Source of the DNA: Casuarina equisetifolia
Lineage: Eukaryota; Streptophyta; Magnoliopsida; Fagales; Casuarinaceae
DNA length: 64,000 nt
Direction of reading: 5' to 3'
Assembly: GCA_028551475.1 (NCBI GenBank)
Contig: CM052360.1
Coordinates: 11,334,501 to 11,398,500 of the forward strand
Shown: one piece after another, positions 12,510-26,044 of the stretch
How the letters are laid out: each line of letters starts with the position of its first letter
How positions within the stretch are numbered: position 1 is the first letter of the stretch
Notes under the pieces: model-generated
The model's database searches: none
What the model saw: the letters and a program-made list of their open reading frames with translations, nothing else
What the model was told of the DNA's origin: nothing
Program-made: the position numbers and the translations under genes

Positions 12510-15500
12510 ATTTCTCCCTTTTGGAGTAACATTAGTGCAACATCTCTGCACCATAAGAAAAGAACATTGCTCCTTAGACTTGACTATACTCGAAGTCCAT
12601 TCCAGTAACCCGCTGACAACTCTCTAGCTTGTCTCTTGTCAGCGGCTTCATCAACATATCTGCTCCATTATCATCAGTGTGAATCTTCACAAGATCTAAT
12701 TGCTTGGATTCTAATACATCTCTAATCTAATGATATCTAACATCAATGTGCTTAGACCTTGAATGAGATAACGTGTTTTTACTAAGGTGGATGGAGCTTT
12801 GGTTGTCACTATAAAGGATAACCATCCTTTGTTTTATACCAAGTTCTTGAAGAAACGTCTTCATCCACAGAACTTCTTTTCCACCATCAGTGATTGCTAT
12901 ATACTTTGCTTTTGTTGTAGACAAAACAACATAATCCTGTAGCCTAGATTGCCATGAAACTGCTCCCCTGTGAAGGTGAGCATGTATCCTATTGTAAATC
13001 TCTTCCCATTGTGGTCACTAGCCATATCTGCATCTATGTATCCAACCAATACATGCTCATCATTACCAAAACACAAACATAACTTAGGAGTTCCTTTAAG
13101 GTACCTAAGTATCCACTTCACAGCTTCCCAATGTATTTTACTAGATATGAAAGAAAACGACTAACTACTCCATCTGCATAAGCAATATCTGGTCTAGTGC
13201 TTACTACAACATACATCAAGCTACCAACCATAGATGCATAAGGTGTTTTCTTCACATATTCAACATCACTCTTACTTTTAGGCTTCTGCTCCTTACTTAG
13301 CTGGAAATGACTTGCAAGTGGAGTACTTACTGCTTTTACCTTGTCCATGTCAAATCTTTAAATTATCTTTTTTATATACTTCTCTGAGATAGCCATAACT
13401 TTCCATGCTCTCTATCACGTTTAGCTTCCATACCAAGGATTCGCTTTTACCAGTCCCAAATCTTTCATCGCGAAAGACTTGCCTAAATCCTTCTTCAGCT
13501 CAATAATCTTCTTAATGTCCTGGTCAACAATCAACATATCATTAACATATAGGAGTAGGATGAAAAAATCACCACTTGAAAATGCTTCACAAACACACAA
13601 TGATCTAAGCTTGTCTTGTTATAACTGTGCTGTAACATGGATGACTTAAATTTTTTGTACCATTGACGAGATATTTGTTTTAGACCATACAAGCTTTTCT
13701 TTTGTCAACATACAAGATTCTCCTTGCCCTTCTCTATGAAACCCTCAGGTTGCTCCATATAAATCTCTTTCTCCAAGTCTCCATGAAGAAATGCAATCTT
13801 CATATCAAGTTGTTCTACCTCTAAGTTCAGTCTGACAGCCAAATTAATAATAATTCTAATTAAAGACATCCTCACCACAGGAGAGAAAATCTCTTTAAAG
13901 TCAATACCTTTCTTTTGATTATAACATTTCACAATTAACCATGCCTTGTACCTTGGTAGTGGATTGTTCTTTTCTAACTTCAACTTATACACCCACTTAT
14001 TTTTAAGTGCTCTTTTACCCTTAGGCAATGTCACAAGATCATAAGTGTGATTTTCCCGCAAGAAATTTATCTCCTTTTGCATAGCTTTCTTCCACTCTTT
14101 CTTATGCTCACATTCATTAGTTTCATCATAGCATTGCAGTTCTCCCCCATCAATTAGCATCAAGTACTCATGTGGTAGATATTTTATCGAAGTTTGACAC
14201 TCTCTACTAGATCTTTTCATTGGGGGTTGGGTTGATGACTCAACTAGATGATTATCAACATGTCCTCCAGATTCTTCAACAACTGGAGTTTTAGGAACTC
14301 CTTCACTTGCTACATCCTCAAATGGCTCTTCTTATGTAGTTTCCCCCTTCATGTGCGCTTACTGGGGAGGAAGAAAATGGGGTTATATTCTTAAGACTTT
14401 CATTAACAACTTTTAGTTTTTTAGTTTTCTTAAGATCTTCAGTAGTTTGATCTTTAAAGAATATAACATCTCTGTTTCTAATCAGTTTCTTTGCAGCTGG
14501 ATCCTACAGTCTATATCCAAAAGCATCATGTCCATAGCCCAAGAAGATGCAATCTCAAGCTTTATCATCAAGCTTGTTCCTCTCATCCTTAGGAATGTGA
14601 ATAGATGCCCTGCAGCCAAATACTTTCAAGTGCTTGAAAGAAACCTCCTTGCCAGTCCATACTCTCTCAAGTAGATCACCTTCTAATGGAACTGAAGGAG
14701 ACAAGTTAATAAGATCTACTGCAGTACACATAGCTTCACCCTAAAATGACTAAGATAATCCAGAATGTGAAAGCATACACCTAATCCTCTCAACAATAGT
14801 TCTGTTCATCCGTTCTGTAACCCCATTATACTATGAAGTTTTAGGAATTGTCTTCTTAAGCCTGATACCTTGAGTTCTGCAATACTCTTGAATCGGCCCT
14901 TTGTATTCACCTCCATTATCTGCATGGACACACTTTAGTTTCCTTCTAGTTGCTCTCTCAACCATAGTATGAAACTATTTGAAGACCTCCAAAACCTTAT
15001 CCTTAGTCTTCAATGCATAAGCCCATACCTTTCTAGAATGACCATCAATGAAGGTAATAAAATACATAGCGCCACCAAGAGTTTTCACCTTCAACATACA
15101 CACATATGAATGAATCAAATCAAGAACATATTTTCTTCTAGATGGGGGTTCTTTTAGAAATGAGACTCTACATTGCTTTCCAGCTAAGTAGTGATCACAA
15201 AGCTTCAATTGCAAATCAGCACCACTGACTCCTGATATGATTTTGTTCTTTATCAAATGCTAAAATCTTTTTTCATTGAGATGTCCAAGTCACTTGTGCC
15301 ATAGCTCCATGTGATTATCTTCCATTACATTTACTTTGTCTTTCTGAATACTAGCTTCAATCTTGTAGAGAGTACTGGCCTTTTGTCCTTTTGCAAGTAT
15401 AAGGGAACCTCTACTAAGTTTCCATTTACCTCCACTAAAGTAGTTATCATATCCCTCATCATTAAGAAGGCTAGTAGAGATCAAGTTGAAACAAATCTCA

Positions 15501-17454
15501 TGGACATGTCTAACATTCTTCAGAACTAGCTTACATCCAACACTAGTCTCCAAAACTACGTCTCCAATGCTAACTATCTTTGCCTGTGCATTATTTTCCA
15601 AGCTAACACACCCAAAATCACCACTTGAATAAGATGTGAAGAACCTTTCATGTGGAGTAATATGAAAAGAGGCACCTATGTCGACAATCTAAGATGAAAC
15701 CTGACATGAGATGTTGATTTGAGGATCATAAAAGATCATAATATCCCCAATACCGATGTAGTTGCCACTATATCTTTTTCAACTTCCTTTTCTCCATTCC
15801 TTGATTCTTCTTCCTTGAGTATTTTGCAGTATCTCTTATAATGGCCAGACTTGCCACAATGATAGCACTTGACATCTTTCCTCAAACGTGACACTCCACG
15901 TGATCTGTCAAAATTTGGTGCTCTATTCTTGCTTCTACCTCTACTATTGCTTCTGTTTCTATTTTTGTCTACATATCTATTTCTTCCCTTCCTTTTTGCA
16001 ACCAATACTTCTTGTATATCTAGATACTCCTTGCTTAATTACTTTGGTTTCTTCATTAAGCAAACTTTCATGGACTATCTTCATACTCAGAACACCGCTC
16101 GAAGCTGTGTTTGTAAGAGTGACTATCAATGTCTGCCAACTGTTAGGTAAATTACTCAACAATAACATTACTTGCAATTCATCTTCTAGAACAATCTTTA
16201 CTATCGCTAACTGATTCACCAAAGACTTAAACTCACTCAAGAACTCTGTCATCAGTTGTCCTACCTTGTACTTCAGGTTAATTAACCTTTTAAGTAGAAA
16301 AACCTTATTTTGAGGAGTTTTGCATTCATAGAAAGCCTCAACTTCTTTCATAACACACTAGCTTTAGTCTTTTGTGCAATATGGTGATAAATACTGTCCT
16401 TAACAAATTGCCTAATGTGAGAAATAGTTTTCTTATTCAACTTCTCCCACTCTTTATCAGTTAGCTTCTCAGGCCTAGCAGAATCTCCTTCCACAGCATT
16501 ATACAAATCTCTACTAATCAAGTAATCTTCCATCCATGGCTTCCAAGTTTAGAAATTAAATGAATTTAACATGGTCACACCTTTACTAGAAGTATTCATA
16601 TTGTCCATCACAACAAAATAAACTCCCTTTTGACTTCTCCCTTAAATAGAAATCAAAAGTATAAAATTACCAAAATACCCCTTAACAAATGCCAACCAAA
16701 TTGACCAAAATACCCCTATGATTATGCCCCAAAATAGTCAAATATCTCTTAAAAAATCACAAAAAAATACAACAAAAAATCGACATAAAAATCACATGAA
16801 AATTCTGTCTAGTCAAAGTCAACAGTTAATGGGTTGACAAATTAGGTATGGATCTTAGGTTGGGCCAAGTCTTCGGATTTGGTCAATGGTCAATGGTCAA
16901 TGGTCAATGGGTCAAACTTTGATTGGTTAACAAGTTAAACTTTGACTAGGTCAACTCTAGGTCAAAATTGGGTCAACAGAACCTGTTTTTGCTATTGCAA
17001 CCATCTTTCTCCTCCAATTACCGACGTTTCACAATGGTTTCCAATGAAACAAGAACACCAATCAATAGATTGACTTCCAACAAGTCTATAGAACTCAAAA
17101 TCGCTCCACGAAACGCTCAAACGAAAGAGGAATTGCAAATTCCCTTTTTGGCCTCACGGGTTCAACATAACCCACAACACTCTAATCGATTTTCTGACCA
17201 TAAAGAAGTTAGAAATCACACAAACAAAGGCTAGAGAAGAAAATTCATACCTTAAATGCCGATTTTAGCTTCTCCCTTGGTGCGTTACACACCAAGTGTT
17301 GGACAAAAGGCTTCTTTGAACAAAGCCTTTATTGACAACTTCCCTCTTGTGTGCGGAGTGCTAAATACACACCAAAACAGTCGTTCTTCCTCTAACTGCC
17401 TGACAAAGAACGAGCCTTAGCCCTAATTTAAAAACTTAGGTGCTGATACCAGTT

Positions 17455-17839
17455 TGTTAGAAAACAAACCTATGAATCTAGACTCATGAAATCTCTCAGG
17501 ATCTCACTGCACACACAAAGATAATATTAGTCAAGTAAAGAACACATAGAAACTACAAGGTTTAGGATAATCCCTACGTCCCCGGCCTAAGGAGCACTTC
17601 TTCACTATGATGGGGAGGGCTTACAGTGCTTACAAAAAACCTTGTTTTCTCTCAACCTCTCTCAACCTCATAACCTAGGTTTCCCCATAGTGTTTCCTTT
17701 TATACAAGTACCATGGAAACCCAAATAAAATAAGACTAGGAGACCTAAATAAAATAAGATTGGAAAACCCTATAAACTAGCCATAACATGAACATGGTAG
17801 TTACATAATTATCCTTACTAATTTACTTCAAACCTAACA
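17455..17839 (-). repeat. 5' LTR of the minus-strand copia element
   Basis: It shares its start, TGTTAGAAAACAAAC, and its end, CTTCAAACCTAACA, with the copy at 12127-12509. The primer-binding site abuts it on the left, and the TTCTT duplication follows on the right. Confidence 0.9.
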
Positions 17840-17844
17840 TTCTT

Positions 17845-18224
17845 CATGGAATTTCTTATATAAGCTATAACATGTGAATTTTTTTACAATTGGGAGCCCC
17901 TTGCAATAATCACTGCCTTAGTTATTGCAAGATAAAAGAGAAAGAAAAGTAAATATTGGTCCAAGATTTCTCACATTCATGTTATGTATTATTAAAATTT
18001 ATTCTTTTTTGTTTATTTGTGTGGATGTTAGATAAAAATACTAAAATATACAAGAGTGCACCTTTTAAAATAAACTAATAACATAATCATACAATATTTG
18101 GTCAATAATTCAGTTTTTGAAACAGGTCAATGCTTCAATTATGTAGCAACTCATCATTAATTAGTTGAACTGGAATTCTATATATACCTTGAACTGTTAT
18201 ATCCTATGCATCAATGACTTAAGT
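17845..18224. other. short non-coding spacer
   Basis: AT-rich sequence between the copia element and the 89 bp duplication. I see no reading frame, repeat end or RNA gene in it. Confidence 0.6.
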
Positions 18225-18402
18225 AACATGATAAGGAAATATCTTTCTTTTTTTCCTTCAAAAAAATCCTTAAAAGTATGTATTACCTTTCAAAAAGCTA
18301 CAAGATAAAGATAAACATGATAAGGAAATATCTTTCTTTTTTTCCTTCAAAAAAATCCTTAAAAGTATGTATTACCTTTCAAAAAGCTACAAGATAAAGA
18401 TA
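18225..18402. repeat. perfect 89 bp tandem duplication
   Basis: The block starting AACATGATAAGGAAATATC at 18225 is repeated from 18314 with no difference I can find over its full 89 bases. A few bases of a third copy (AAC) follow. The lack of any difference in AT-rich non-coding DNA points to a recent event, or to an assembly artefact. Confidence 0.9.
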
Positions 18403-18482
18403 AACAGCAAGTACCATATACCATCACATTTCGAAATAATACATGTACGAGCTTAAAATGTTCAGTACAAAAGACTATTTTT

Positions 18483-19164
18483 TGTTGGGTTGGTCCAACC
18501 CATATTTGGGAATTTATTATTGGATCTAATTAGGGTAATGTGGTCCTAAGGTTTAAAAGAAAAAATATAGAGTTTTTTCTTTAAGAGAAGAGGTGAATGG
18601 CCGTAAAAAAAAAAAAGAGAAAAGAAAATAGCAGAATTTCGCAGGAATTAGAGGCCATGTGCAGTAGTTGATCAAACATCTGATCAAGGTTGATCCGTGG
18701 TTCGATTGAGCTGATTTTTTGTCAGCAGGTTGGGGATTGGGTGCTCTTCATTGTGAACGGTTGGATCGTCGTTTGGAGCTCTTGAAGTCAGCAGATTGTG
18801 GTCGAAAATCTGGGTGATATTTCTCCAACTTTTCTTGGTTAAGTTGTTGTTTACAACTTGTTCTTCACTATTTATTGGTGATTCTATTGTTGTTGAATCA
18901 GTAAATCTTTGTCCTGTTGCTATTGTTAAGGACTTGATTGGGTTGTATCCTAACGATTAATATAGTAGAGATTTGGGTGGACTCCGTGATCGGTCCCTTG
19001 GTTTTTTATCCTTCAAATTGGAGGAATTTTTTTCACGTAGAAATTCTTTTGTGTTGATTGTAATTTGCTTATTTTACTTGTGATTCGAATACATTGTTGG
19101 TGTTTTAGTATTTCCTCATAGGTTCAATCAAAGTGGAAAACTTTATACGTTGTTTTTCCCATCA
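18483..19164 (+). mobile_element. probable solo LTR of a copia-type element
   Basis: A 682 bp block begins TGTTGGGTTGGTCCAACCC and ends CCCATCA. It is bracketed by TTTTT on both sides, which fits a 5 bp duplication but is weak because the right flank is a longer T run. Its last third has the GGTGGACTCCGTGATCGG ... TTTTCACGTAGAAATTC layout seen in the R/U5 part of plant copia LTRs. No partner LTR, primer site or coding domain is nearby. It is a different family from the other LTRs here. Confidence 0.6.
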
Positions 19165-19169
19165 TTTTT

Positions 19170-20793
19170 TTCATGATAGTTTTTACGGTTTGTTAAAGTA
19201 TTGGCAGCGGTATATGTGGCTAGAAGAATAACATTGCTGGAAGCCTTTTCAGATGACATAATCGTTGTTAGCGACGATTTTCTGCCATTATCATTTTCCC
19301 TGGATAGGTTATTTTATCTCTCTTGTCAGTCGATTGTCATAATAGGACCTTATGTAGCACTTGTTGGATGTTAATGCTAAGTTTTCTTCTTTTTTATTTT
19401 ATTTTAATATTTAAAACTGCCGGCGATTCCCGTGAAAGTTTTGCTAATGGGTCAAAACAACGGATTGCCATCCAACATGTACTGTCGTTTGGCTTCCCAA
19501 GAGAAGAAAAGTTGAAAGGGGGTCGTTCCAAGCATCTTCAAAGTCGTATTAAAGGTTAGCTTTGGACAGTAAAAGGGATCAAAAATCCAAAGATAGGACG
19601 GAGGAGTAAATGAATGCAATGCAGTTAAGGAAAAGGATGGAAGAGAGACACGTAGAGTTGAATTCTTCGATAATCCTGGCCTGTAGCTAGAGAAAATGGT
19701 AAAATTTATAATCTTAATTGGGGTGCTTGTTTATATTATTTATTACCAAATAAAAAGACTTGAATAATAGCTTTATATGCAATAGAATCTGAAATTTTAA
19801 TGATAAAAATGGTTGTTTAGTGTCATCCTTTCTTATTGGTTGGTCTCTCTATAACATATATATATATAAGAAAAACTAAATTTTGTGGAGAAGTAATGGA
19901 ACTTTTGGAAAGTTTGTCATTTTATCCTTAAGGCTTGTGGCTCATTTGTTGAACATAAAACATGTGGTCACATGTTTTATGTAGATTTATATTGTCATGT
20001 ATCATAAACAAATATCAATTGATGCTTTAGGTTTTAAAATTATCTTAAATTGGTTAGAAAATGGGTAAAGTTTAAGTTTCTTTATCTAAAATGTCATACT
20101 CTTTTTAGGTATTGTCAACTTACTCTATGTTTGGATGCTTAAAGGTTGTGGTAAATTGTCCTATGTATTCCTTATTCAATGTTTTTCATTAACTTTCTTG
20201 TATCAACTATAATTGCTAGCAAATGGAAGTCACTGCAACAAACATTAACGAAGAATATGTTAACTGTGATGGCGTCTTTGAACTTGTTGTATGCTTTTGC
20301 ACACTTCTTAAGATTGAAGCAACTAGAAATACATTTATATGCAAAGCCAATAAGTCTCCTACAACCTTGGTTGGCTCAAGAATGCTCACTTCTTAGTTGT
20401 AATCATTCATATGGATAAAAGTCTCATTCACATTCCATTGAATAAGATAACATTATTTATTTTGAATACTAACAAAAGGAATTGAAAAACTCATTTGCTA
20501 CGTTTAGTGCCTTTTATTTTTTTCTTTACCTTTCTTCTTAGTTTTTGGTTGTGGAATTCATGTTTAAAATCAATTTCAGTAGTTGAAATATCTAAAAAAA
20601 AAAAAAACTAAAGATTAGGTTTTGGAGCTTATTCAAAAGATTTAGGATTACAACATAATGGTAATTATGTTTTTGTCTTATCTTATTCAACATTCATAAA
20701 TATTTTATTATGCCAGTGTTTTCTTTTTCTTTTTCTTGTTGGCTAGTACATTTGTGATGAAAAAATGATTTGGAAGGGAAGTTTATATAGAAA
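19170..20793. other. non-coding stretch, nothing recognised
   Basis: The open frames at 19323-19559 and 20179-20418 are short and resemble no family. A short TA run lies near 19855-19868. I see nothing else I can support. Confidence 0.55.
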
Positions 20794-20806
20794 CAATAGG
20801 TTAAAG

Positions 20807-20919
20807 TTTTTATTTTTTTTTATTCACAAGGCAAAAGGAGGAGTTTGAACTCCTAATCTATTGGACTCACAGATTAGGGTTCCTTGACTTTTTGTCATTA
20901 AGCCAAGGGGGACACCCTC
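20807..20919 (-). mobile_element. tRNA-derived SINE (minus strand)
   Basis: Read on the minus strand, the body starts near GGGTGTCCCCCTTGGC and ends in an A-rich tail. It has an A-box match TGGCTTAATGA (20905-20895, 10 of 11 to TRGYNNARNNG) and a B-box match GTTCAAACT (20850-20842, 8 of 9), 55 bp apart. It is flanked by near-identical duplications: CAATAGGTTAAAG at 20794-20806 and TAATAGCTTAAAG at 20920-20932 (11 of 13 match). A-box, B-box, A-rich tail and long target duplication together are the definition of a SINE. The family name is unknown to me. Confidence 0.65.
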
Positions 20920-20932
20920 TAATAGCTTAAAG

Positions 20933-22497
20933 ATTGGATTAAGGAATACACCATTTTAAAATGTTTTAGATTATTCACTCTATATTCCATTTAGTAAAGA
21001 GAATTTTAGAAGAATAGGAATTCAAATTTAAATTTGATCAAAAATTTGTATGAGAGAAACGAAAAGTTGTTTAAAGTCTTATTTATGATAATTGGATAAA
21101 TGGCCTAAGTTATAAGCTAATCATCCCTCCTCCTTAAAGCACATATATTTACTGTATGTTAGATCCTAGTTTTTTACTTCCCAACATTGGTCTCTAGTTT
21201 GTGAGAGAAAGAGTGAAAATTACATTGAAATAGTAATCTAAATTGCATTTCCAAGCTCACAAACTAAACAATCCCACATTTATGTGAAATATAAATATTC
21301 CCAAACAAGTGAGCCTAATTGGTCGGTGAGAAATCAATGAGTTTTGACCTTACCCTTTTGTTTTCAGAGCTCTCTCCACTCTAGGATTTATGCATTAAAG
21401 GCCAATATTAAATTCATCTACTTGATTTTCTTCGCTCCATCCTTTGTACAAATAAACACCTCCCAACACTTGGTATAGCCATGCTTTTGAGTTTTAAACA
21501 ATTTTGATTGTTGTGGCTTATTGCTATAGATGCATTGTTTCTACGAGTAAAGAAATATTGTTGAAGAAATGGCAAGTGTGGTGACAACACTTTTTGCATT
21601 TGAAAAAGTGATACCTTCAGTTTGTACTTAGTGGTTATATGCCTATGTTGAAGTACTAAGGAATGGTATGTTTTTGAAGATATTACTCTTAATGAGTCTA
21701 TTATGATGTTTCCTAAAATTTCTTCTTTTCGGTTGCTAAGGGAAATGGATATTCCTCATCCTTGGAAAATAGAAAGCAACATACTTTAATGAATACATCT
21801 AATAACAAATTATAAGTACCAACTATCAATCCATCCTTAAAAACGTGAAGTGGATGCTCCATGGCTCACATGGAAAGAAATCAGTTTTGGAAAAAAAAAT
21901 GGCAAGTGGTCCTAAGGATTTTCCTATAAAAGTGCAAAATTTAAATCTAGGATTATAGGAAGACAAAAAAATGTCTTACGTATAAGAAATACAAAATATC
22001 CAAATTTGCAATTAAACTTTTGTAGATAAGACTTAATGGCGAAAACACATAGAACAAAATTATAAAAAGTTGCCTATGGCCTACAAAGAAGACAAAGCTG
22101 AAGAGTGAAAAACCAACATACATTTAACATCCCTAGTAACTTGAAGAATTTATCAATTATGCCTATATTTTCTTTTTAGTGCAAGTAACATTTCTTTTTG
22201 ATCCCACACTTTATCTTTCTCTCTCTCTCTGACCTCAAATCAAATATGAGTAAGTTGTTTTCAATATGAGTAGGAAAACATTCTTATTAGTAAAAAGCTC
22301 CCCTATTCCATCTTTCTCCCTCCTAGTTATAAACAGAAACACGAGCTTTGGCTCCATGGCATTTAGCCTCTCCATAGACCGGTGCTTACACCACCTGATT
22401 ACTCATATAACAGTTTGCTCCTATACGGTCCCCCGGGCATGAGGAAGGTATTTGTTTCTTTTTCCTTGGCTCGTTTAACTTGGGATGCACAAATATT
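20933..22497. other. non-coding stretch left of the pseudogene array
   Basis: Mostly AT-rich with no recognisable coding block. A (TC)n run lies near 22217-22230. The segment 22310-22450 is less AT-rich than its surroundings but matches nothing I can name. Confidence 0.5.
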
Positions 22498-23274
22498 TTC
22501 TAGTGTAACGGGTCTAAGTTTAGCATAGATTGAGAATATAGTTTTTTTATTTTGTCATTGTATTTTATCCTTATTTATTACCATTCCTCCCCACTGTTGT
22601 TATGGTATTTTTCTCAAATTATTTTACACTAGTTGCAATTAAGAAATTGAATAGTTGGGGATTGTATTTACAATTTAGTATGTAATCACCAACTTTTTTG
22701 TAGAAATTTCATGACTTTGAACAATTAACCTTTTTAAGTTTCTTTTTCTTCTTTGTTATCAATTATTGCTAGATTTTTTTGGCAAAAGCATATCTTTTTC
22801 GCCATTATTGTGTAGAGATGATTGGAAAAAGGCATATGTGCATTTTTATGAATGTTTTGTTCACTTTGATCACCACTCATTTTTCGTGTTAGTCTTGGTA
22901 CACCAGAAGTGCACAATGCCTAAAATACACATTTTCTCATTGCAAAATGAATAGTAACAAAGATGGTGGCTAACAATTAAGTTCTTTCCTATCTTGTTAA
23001 CTTAAGTTTGCTCTTTTTAGTTTTTATTTTCTCATTAATCTTTTGCTCTTTTTGTCTTTAGTTCGTATATTTCTTTTCCTGTCTTCAGTCACCATAAGCT
23101 CGCTTTGCTTGGTTTTTATTTTCTTCAATCATCATAAGCTCATTGTTTCCAATTTCCATTTCTCAGCACTTTTTCACTCTTTTTCTTTTTTGCACTCACT
23201 TTGCGCACAACAGTGTTCATGGAGCATTTTAGTTTTCTTGGACAAGGCTTGGATTTTATGCAACAAGTGTTATT

Positions 23275-24420
23275 ATGGGAAAACATTTCACCTTAAACTT
23301 TGAAATTTTATTCCAAGTCAGCAAATCTTGTGATATTAATAGGTTTTATGAAGTAGTGAATGAGTTTCTAAATATTCTAAATGTACTAAACCATATTTTG
23401 TTAGCAAAAATACATCCCTACCCTTTATGCACACCACCTAAAAAAAATATTTTGTTGGCAACTACATCATTACATGTTACTATAGCTACCTGTAACATAG
23501 TGCTTGTATTAGAGCTTTTATGTTTGAAGTCAAATCTTGCATGGAAGTAAGATACAAGAAATTTTAGTCCTCTCCGTTGTGTGATAGATGCCATTTCTTC
23601 AAAAGAAGAGATTATGAAAGAAAAATTGTGCAAGATTTGATTCAACTAAAAGGAAAAAATGGTATAACCCCATTGCATTTGGCAATTAAAGAAGGAGATC
23701 TTCAACTTCTTAATGTACTTTTATGTATCAATCCAAAGTCAATTTTAGATGTAACACATTCTTATGAGAATGTCTTTCATATTGTCCTAAGACATAGTGA
23801 AGTACTAAACTTTAATATGTTAGTTAAAGAAGTTGTCGTGTATTCAAAATCTTTGGATTTCAAAACCTTTTTTATTAGAAATAAAAGTTTTTGAGTGCAA
23901 AAATATGGTGGGAACAACTATCTTAGAGATTTGCAAGCCCCCCATTAAGCAAACAAGTATAAAAGGAGACCTATAATAACACACACCTACCTCATTTACT
24001 AAGTTTTGGAGAAAAAAAACTCCTTTAAAGAATTCTTTTATTCTAACAAGGGAGCTTTTATGAATTCTAACCTCTTTTAACTTCCAAAATACTTCCTACT
24101 ATATGGCCCATATAAGAAAATTATGGTTATTTATTAGTAGTTGTCATTCTTTTTACATTTAACTTTTAAGTGTTAATTACTCCTTTAGGAGAAACTTGCT
24201 AAATAGCTTTCAAGAATATCTTAGGCAACTATTAATGATGAACCATAGCTATTTCTTTTTATTTGGCATCATAAATTAGCTATCCTTGATTTTGTAGGTT
24301 TTGCTACAAATCTCCTTTCTCCCTAAAGGCTTGTGTTTCACCTTAAGATGCCTTATACCCGTTTTGGTTATGACTTTATATTTATTGTGATTAGGATTGG
24401 ACTTATGTCTAAATAAAAAA
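23275..24420 (+). pseudogene. ankyrin-repeat PGG-domain protein (BDA1/ACD6-like) pseudogene
   Basis: The first coding block (about 23330-23900) reads as ankyrin repeats typical of plant BDA1-like proteins. TTSLHVTIATCN...LVLELLCLKSNLAWK appears in one frame (to 23550), then KNGITPLHLAIKEGDLQLLN and the family phrase CINPKSILDVTHSYENVFHI in another (23577-23894). TPLHLA is the ankyrin signature, and PKSI-DVT--ENVFHI is a conserved stretch of this subfamily. A second block (about 24125-24420) is a worn PGG/transmembrane exon like those in the following units. At least one frameshift separates the two ankyrin frames, an in-frame stop follows NLAWK, and no intact start or full repeat set remains. 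Functional relatives are membrane proteins in plant defence and salt or ABA responses; this copy cannot encode one. Confidence 0.7.
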
Positions 24421-25084
24421 TGACTTTATAAAAAGTGTATTATTTAGCATGGTTTAAGAATACAGTTTTTTATTTTGTCCTTATATTTTATTCTTATTTG
24501 TTACCATTCCTCCCTACTAATATTAAGGTATTTTTCTCAAATTATTTTCCACCAATTGAAATTAAGATGAATAGTTGGAGATTGTATTTACAATTTAGTA
24601 TGTAATCACCAACCCTTTTTAAAAATTTTATGACTTTGAACAATTAACCCCTTTAAGTTTCCTTTTTCTTCTTTATTATCAATTATTGCTAGATTTTTTT
24701 TTGGAAAAAGCACATCTTTTTTGCCATAATCTTTTAGATATGATTGGAAAAAGGCATATGTGCATTTTTATGAATGTTTTGTTCACTTTGATTACCACTC
24801 ATTTTTTGTGTTAGTCTTGTTTCGCCCGAAGTGCACAATGCCTAAAATACACGTTTTCTAATATTCTTTCATAAGTTAATATTTTACAAGACAAACCCCC
24901 CTCCCTAACTAGACAAACACATGTAAGGGGAGACCTATAATAGCCCACACCTAAATCTTGTTCTAAATTTCAGAGGAAAAAACTCCCTCAAAGATTTTTT
25001 CCTTCTTAACAAGAGTCCATTCATGAGTTTTGATGTCTTTTTAATTTCTAAAAGACATCCTAATACATGACCCAGGAAAAAAAT

Positions 25085-25494
25085 TGTGATACTTTGTTAA
25101 TTGTGGTTATGCTTCTTCTTATATTCAACTTTCAAGTGTTAATCATTCTTTTAGGAGGAACTTGGCTAGATAGCTCTTAAAACACCTTGTTGGGACATTA
25201 ATGATGAATTATGGCCATTTCATTTAAATTAACTATTTATAGCTTTTGTTAGTTTTGCTACTAATTTCCCTCCTTCCTAAAGGCTTACATTTTACCTTGA
25301 GATGCCTTATACCTATTTTGATTATGACTCCATATTTTATGTTGTTAGGACTAGACTTATATCTAAAGAAAAAATTAATTTTCTTGAAAGTGTGTTATTT
25401 AGTATGGATTATGCATACAGTTTTTTATTTTGTCATTGTGTTTTATCCTTATTTATCACCTTTCCTTCCTACTACTATTAAGGTATTTTCTTAA
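25085..25494 (+). pseudogene. truncated PGG/transmembrane exon, array unit 2
   Basis: Homologous in position to the PGG block of the first unit, but with no ankyrin exon upstream. The block near 25091-25170 matches the LLVV...TFNFQV...TPLGG pattern with indels. It is followed by an open hydrophobic frame (25246-25494) containing LVLLLISLLPKGLHFTL, which resembles the last membrane segments of PGG proteins. It lacks a start codon and the ankyrin domain, so it is a fragment. Confidence 0.55.
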
Positions 25495-26044
25495 ATTATT
25501 CTCCATCAGTTGCAATTAAGAAGTTAAATAGTTAGGGATTGTATTTACAATTGACTATGTAATCAACAACCTCTTGTAAAAATTTCATGACTTTAAACAA
25601 TTGGCTTTTTTAATTTTCTTATTTCTTCTATGCTATCGATTATTATTAGGCTTTATGGACAAGAGCAAATATTTTCTACGATCATCATGTAGAGATAGTT
25701 GAAAAGAGACATGTGCATTTTTATGAATGTTTTGTTCACTTTGATCACCATTCATTTTTCATGTTAGTCTCATTTCACTTGAGGTGCACAATGACCAAAA
25801 TAAACATATTCTAACATTCTCTCATAAATTAATATTTTATAAGACAAAAAATGTTAATGAAATTCCCCCTCCAATAGATAAACACATGTAAAGGGAGAGT
25901 TATAATAACCCATGCCTACCTTATTTTGGAAGTTTTAAAGGAAAGAACCCTTTTAAAGAGTTCTCATGTTTTACTAAGAGAAAAGTCATGAGTTCTAACA
26001 TCTTTTAACTTTTAAAAGACTTCTTACTATACTATTTACAAAAT

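Larger units (their letters stand above)
12127..17839 (-). mobile_element. Ty1/copia LTR retrotransposon (Tnt1/Tork-like), minus strand, broken
   Basis: LTRs of 385 bp (17455-17839, 5') and 383 bp (12127-12509, 3') enclose a copia coding region read on the minus strand, with target duplication TTCTT at 12122-12126 and 17840-17844. The primer-binding site (minus-strand AACTGGTATCAGCACC) lies at about 17440-17454. Gag starts near 16608. The zinc knuckle CYHCGKSGHYKRYC lies in 15736-16005, and the protease block DIGASFHIT near 15680. Integrase runs about 14900-15560 with the linker-like LGGAMYFITFIDGHSRK. Reverse transcriptase is about 13360-14220 and RNase H 12727-13121, with the Tnt1-style AEYIA / NTLSHSRSKHIDVRYH ending. 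It is broken in many places. The LTRs differ by roughly 12% (hand count about 46 of 383), so it is older than its left neighbour. Confidence 0.92.

Noticed and set aside
22310-22450. possible organelle-derived insert
   Set aside because: The block is less AT-rich than its surroundings, but I could not match it to any plastid or mitochondrial gene.
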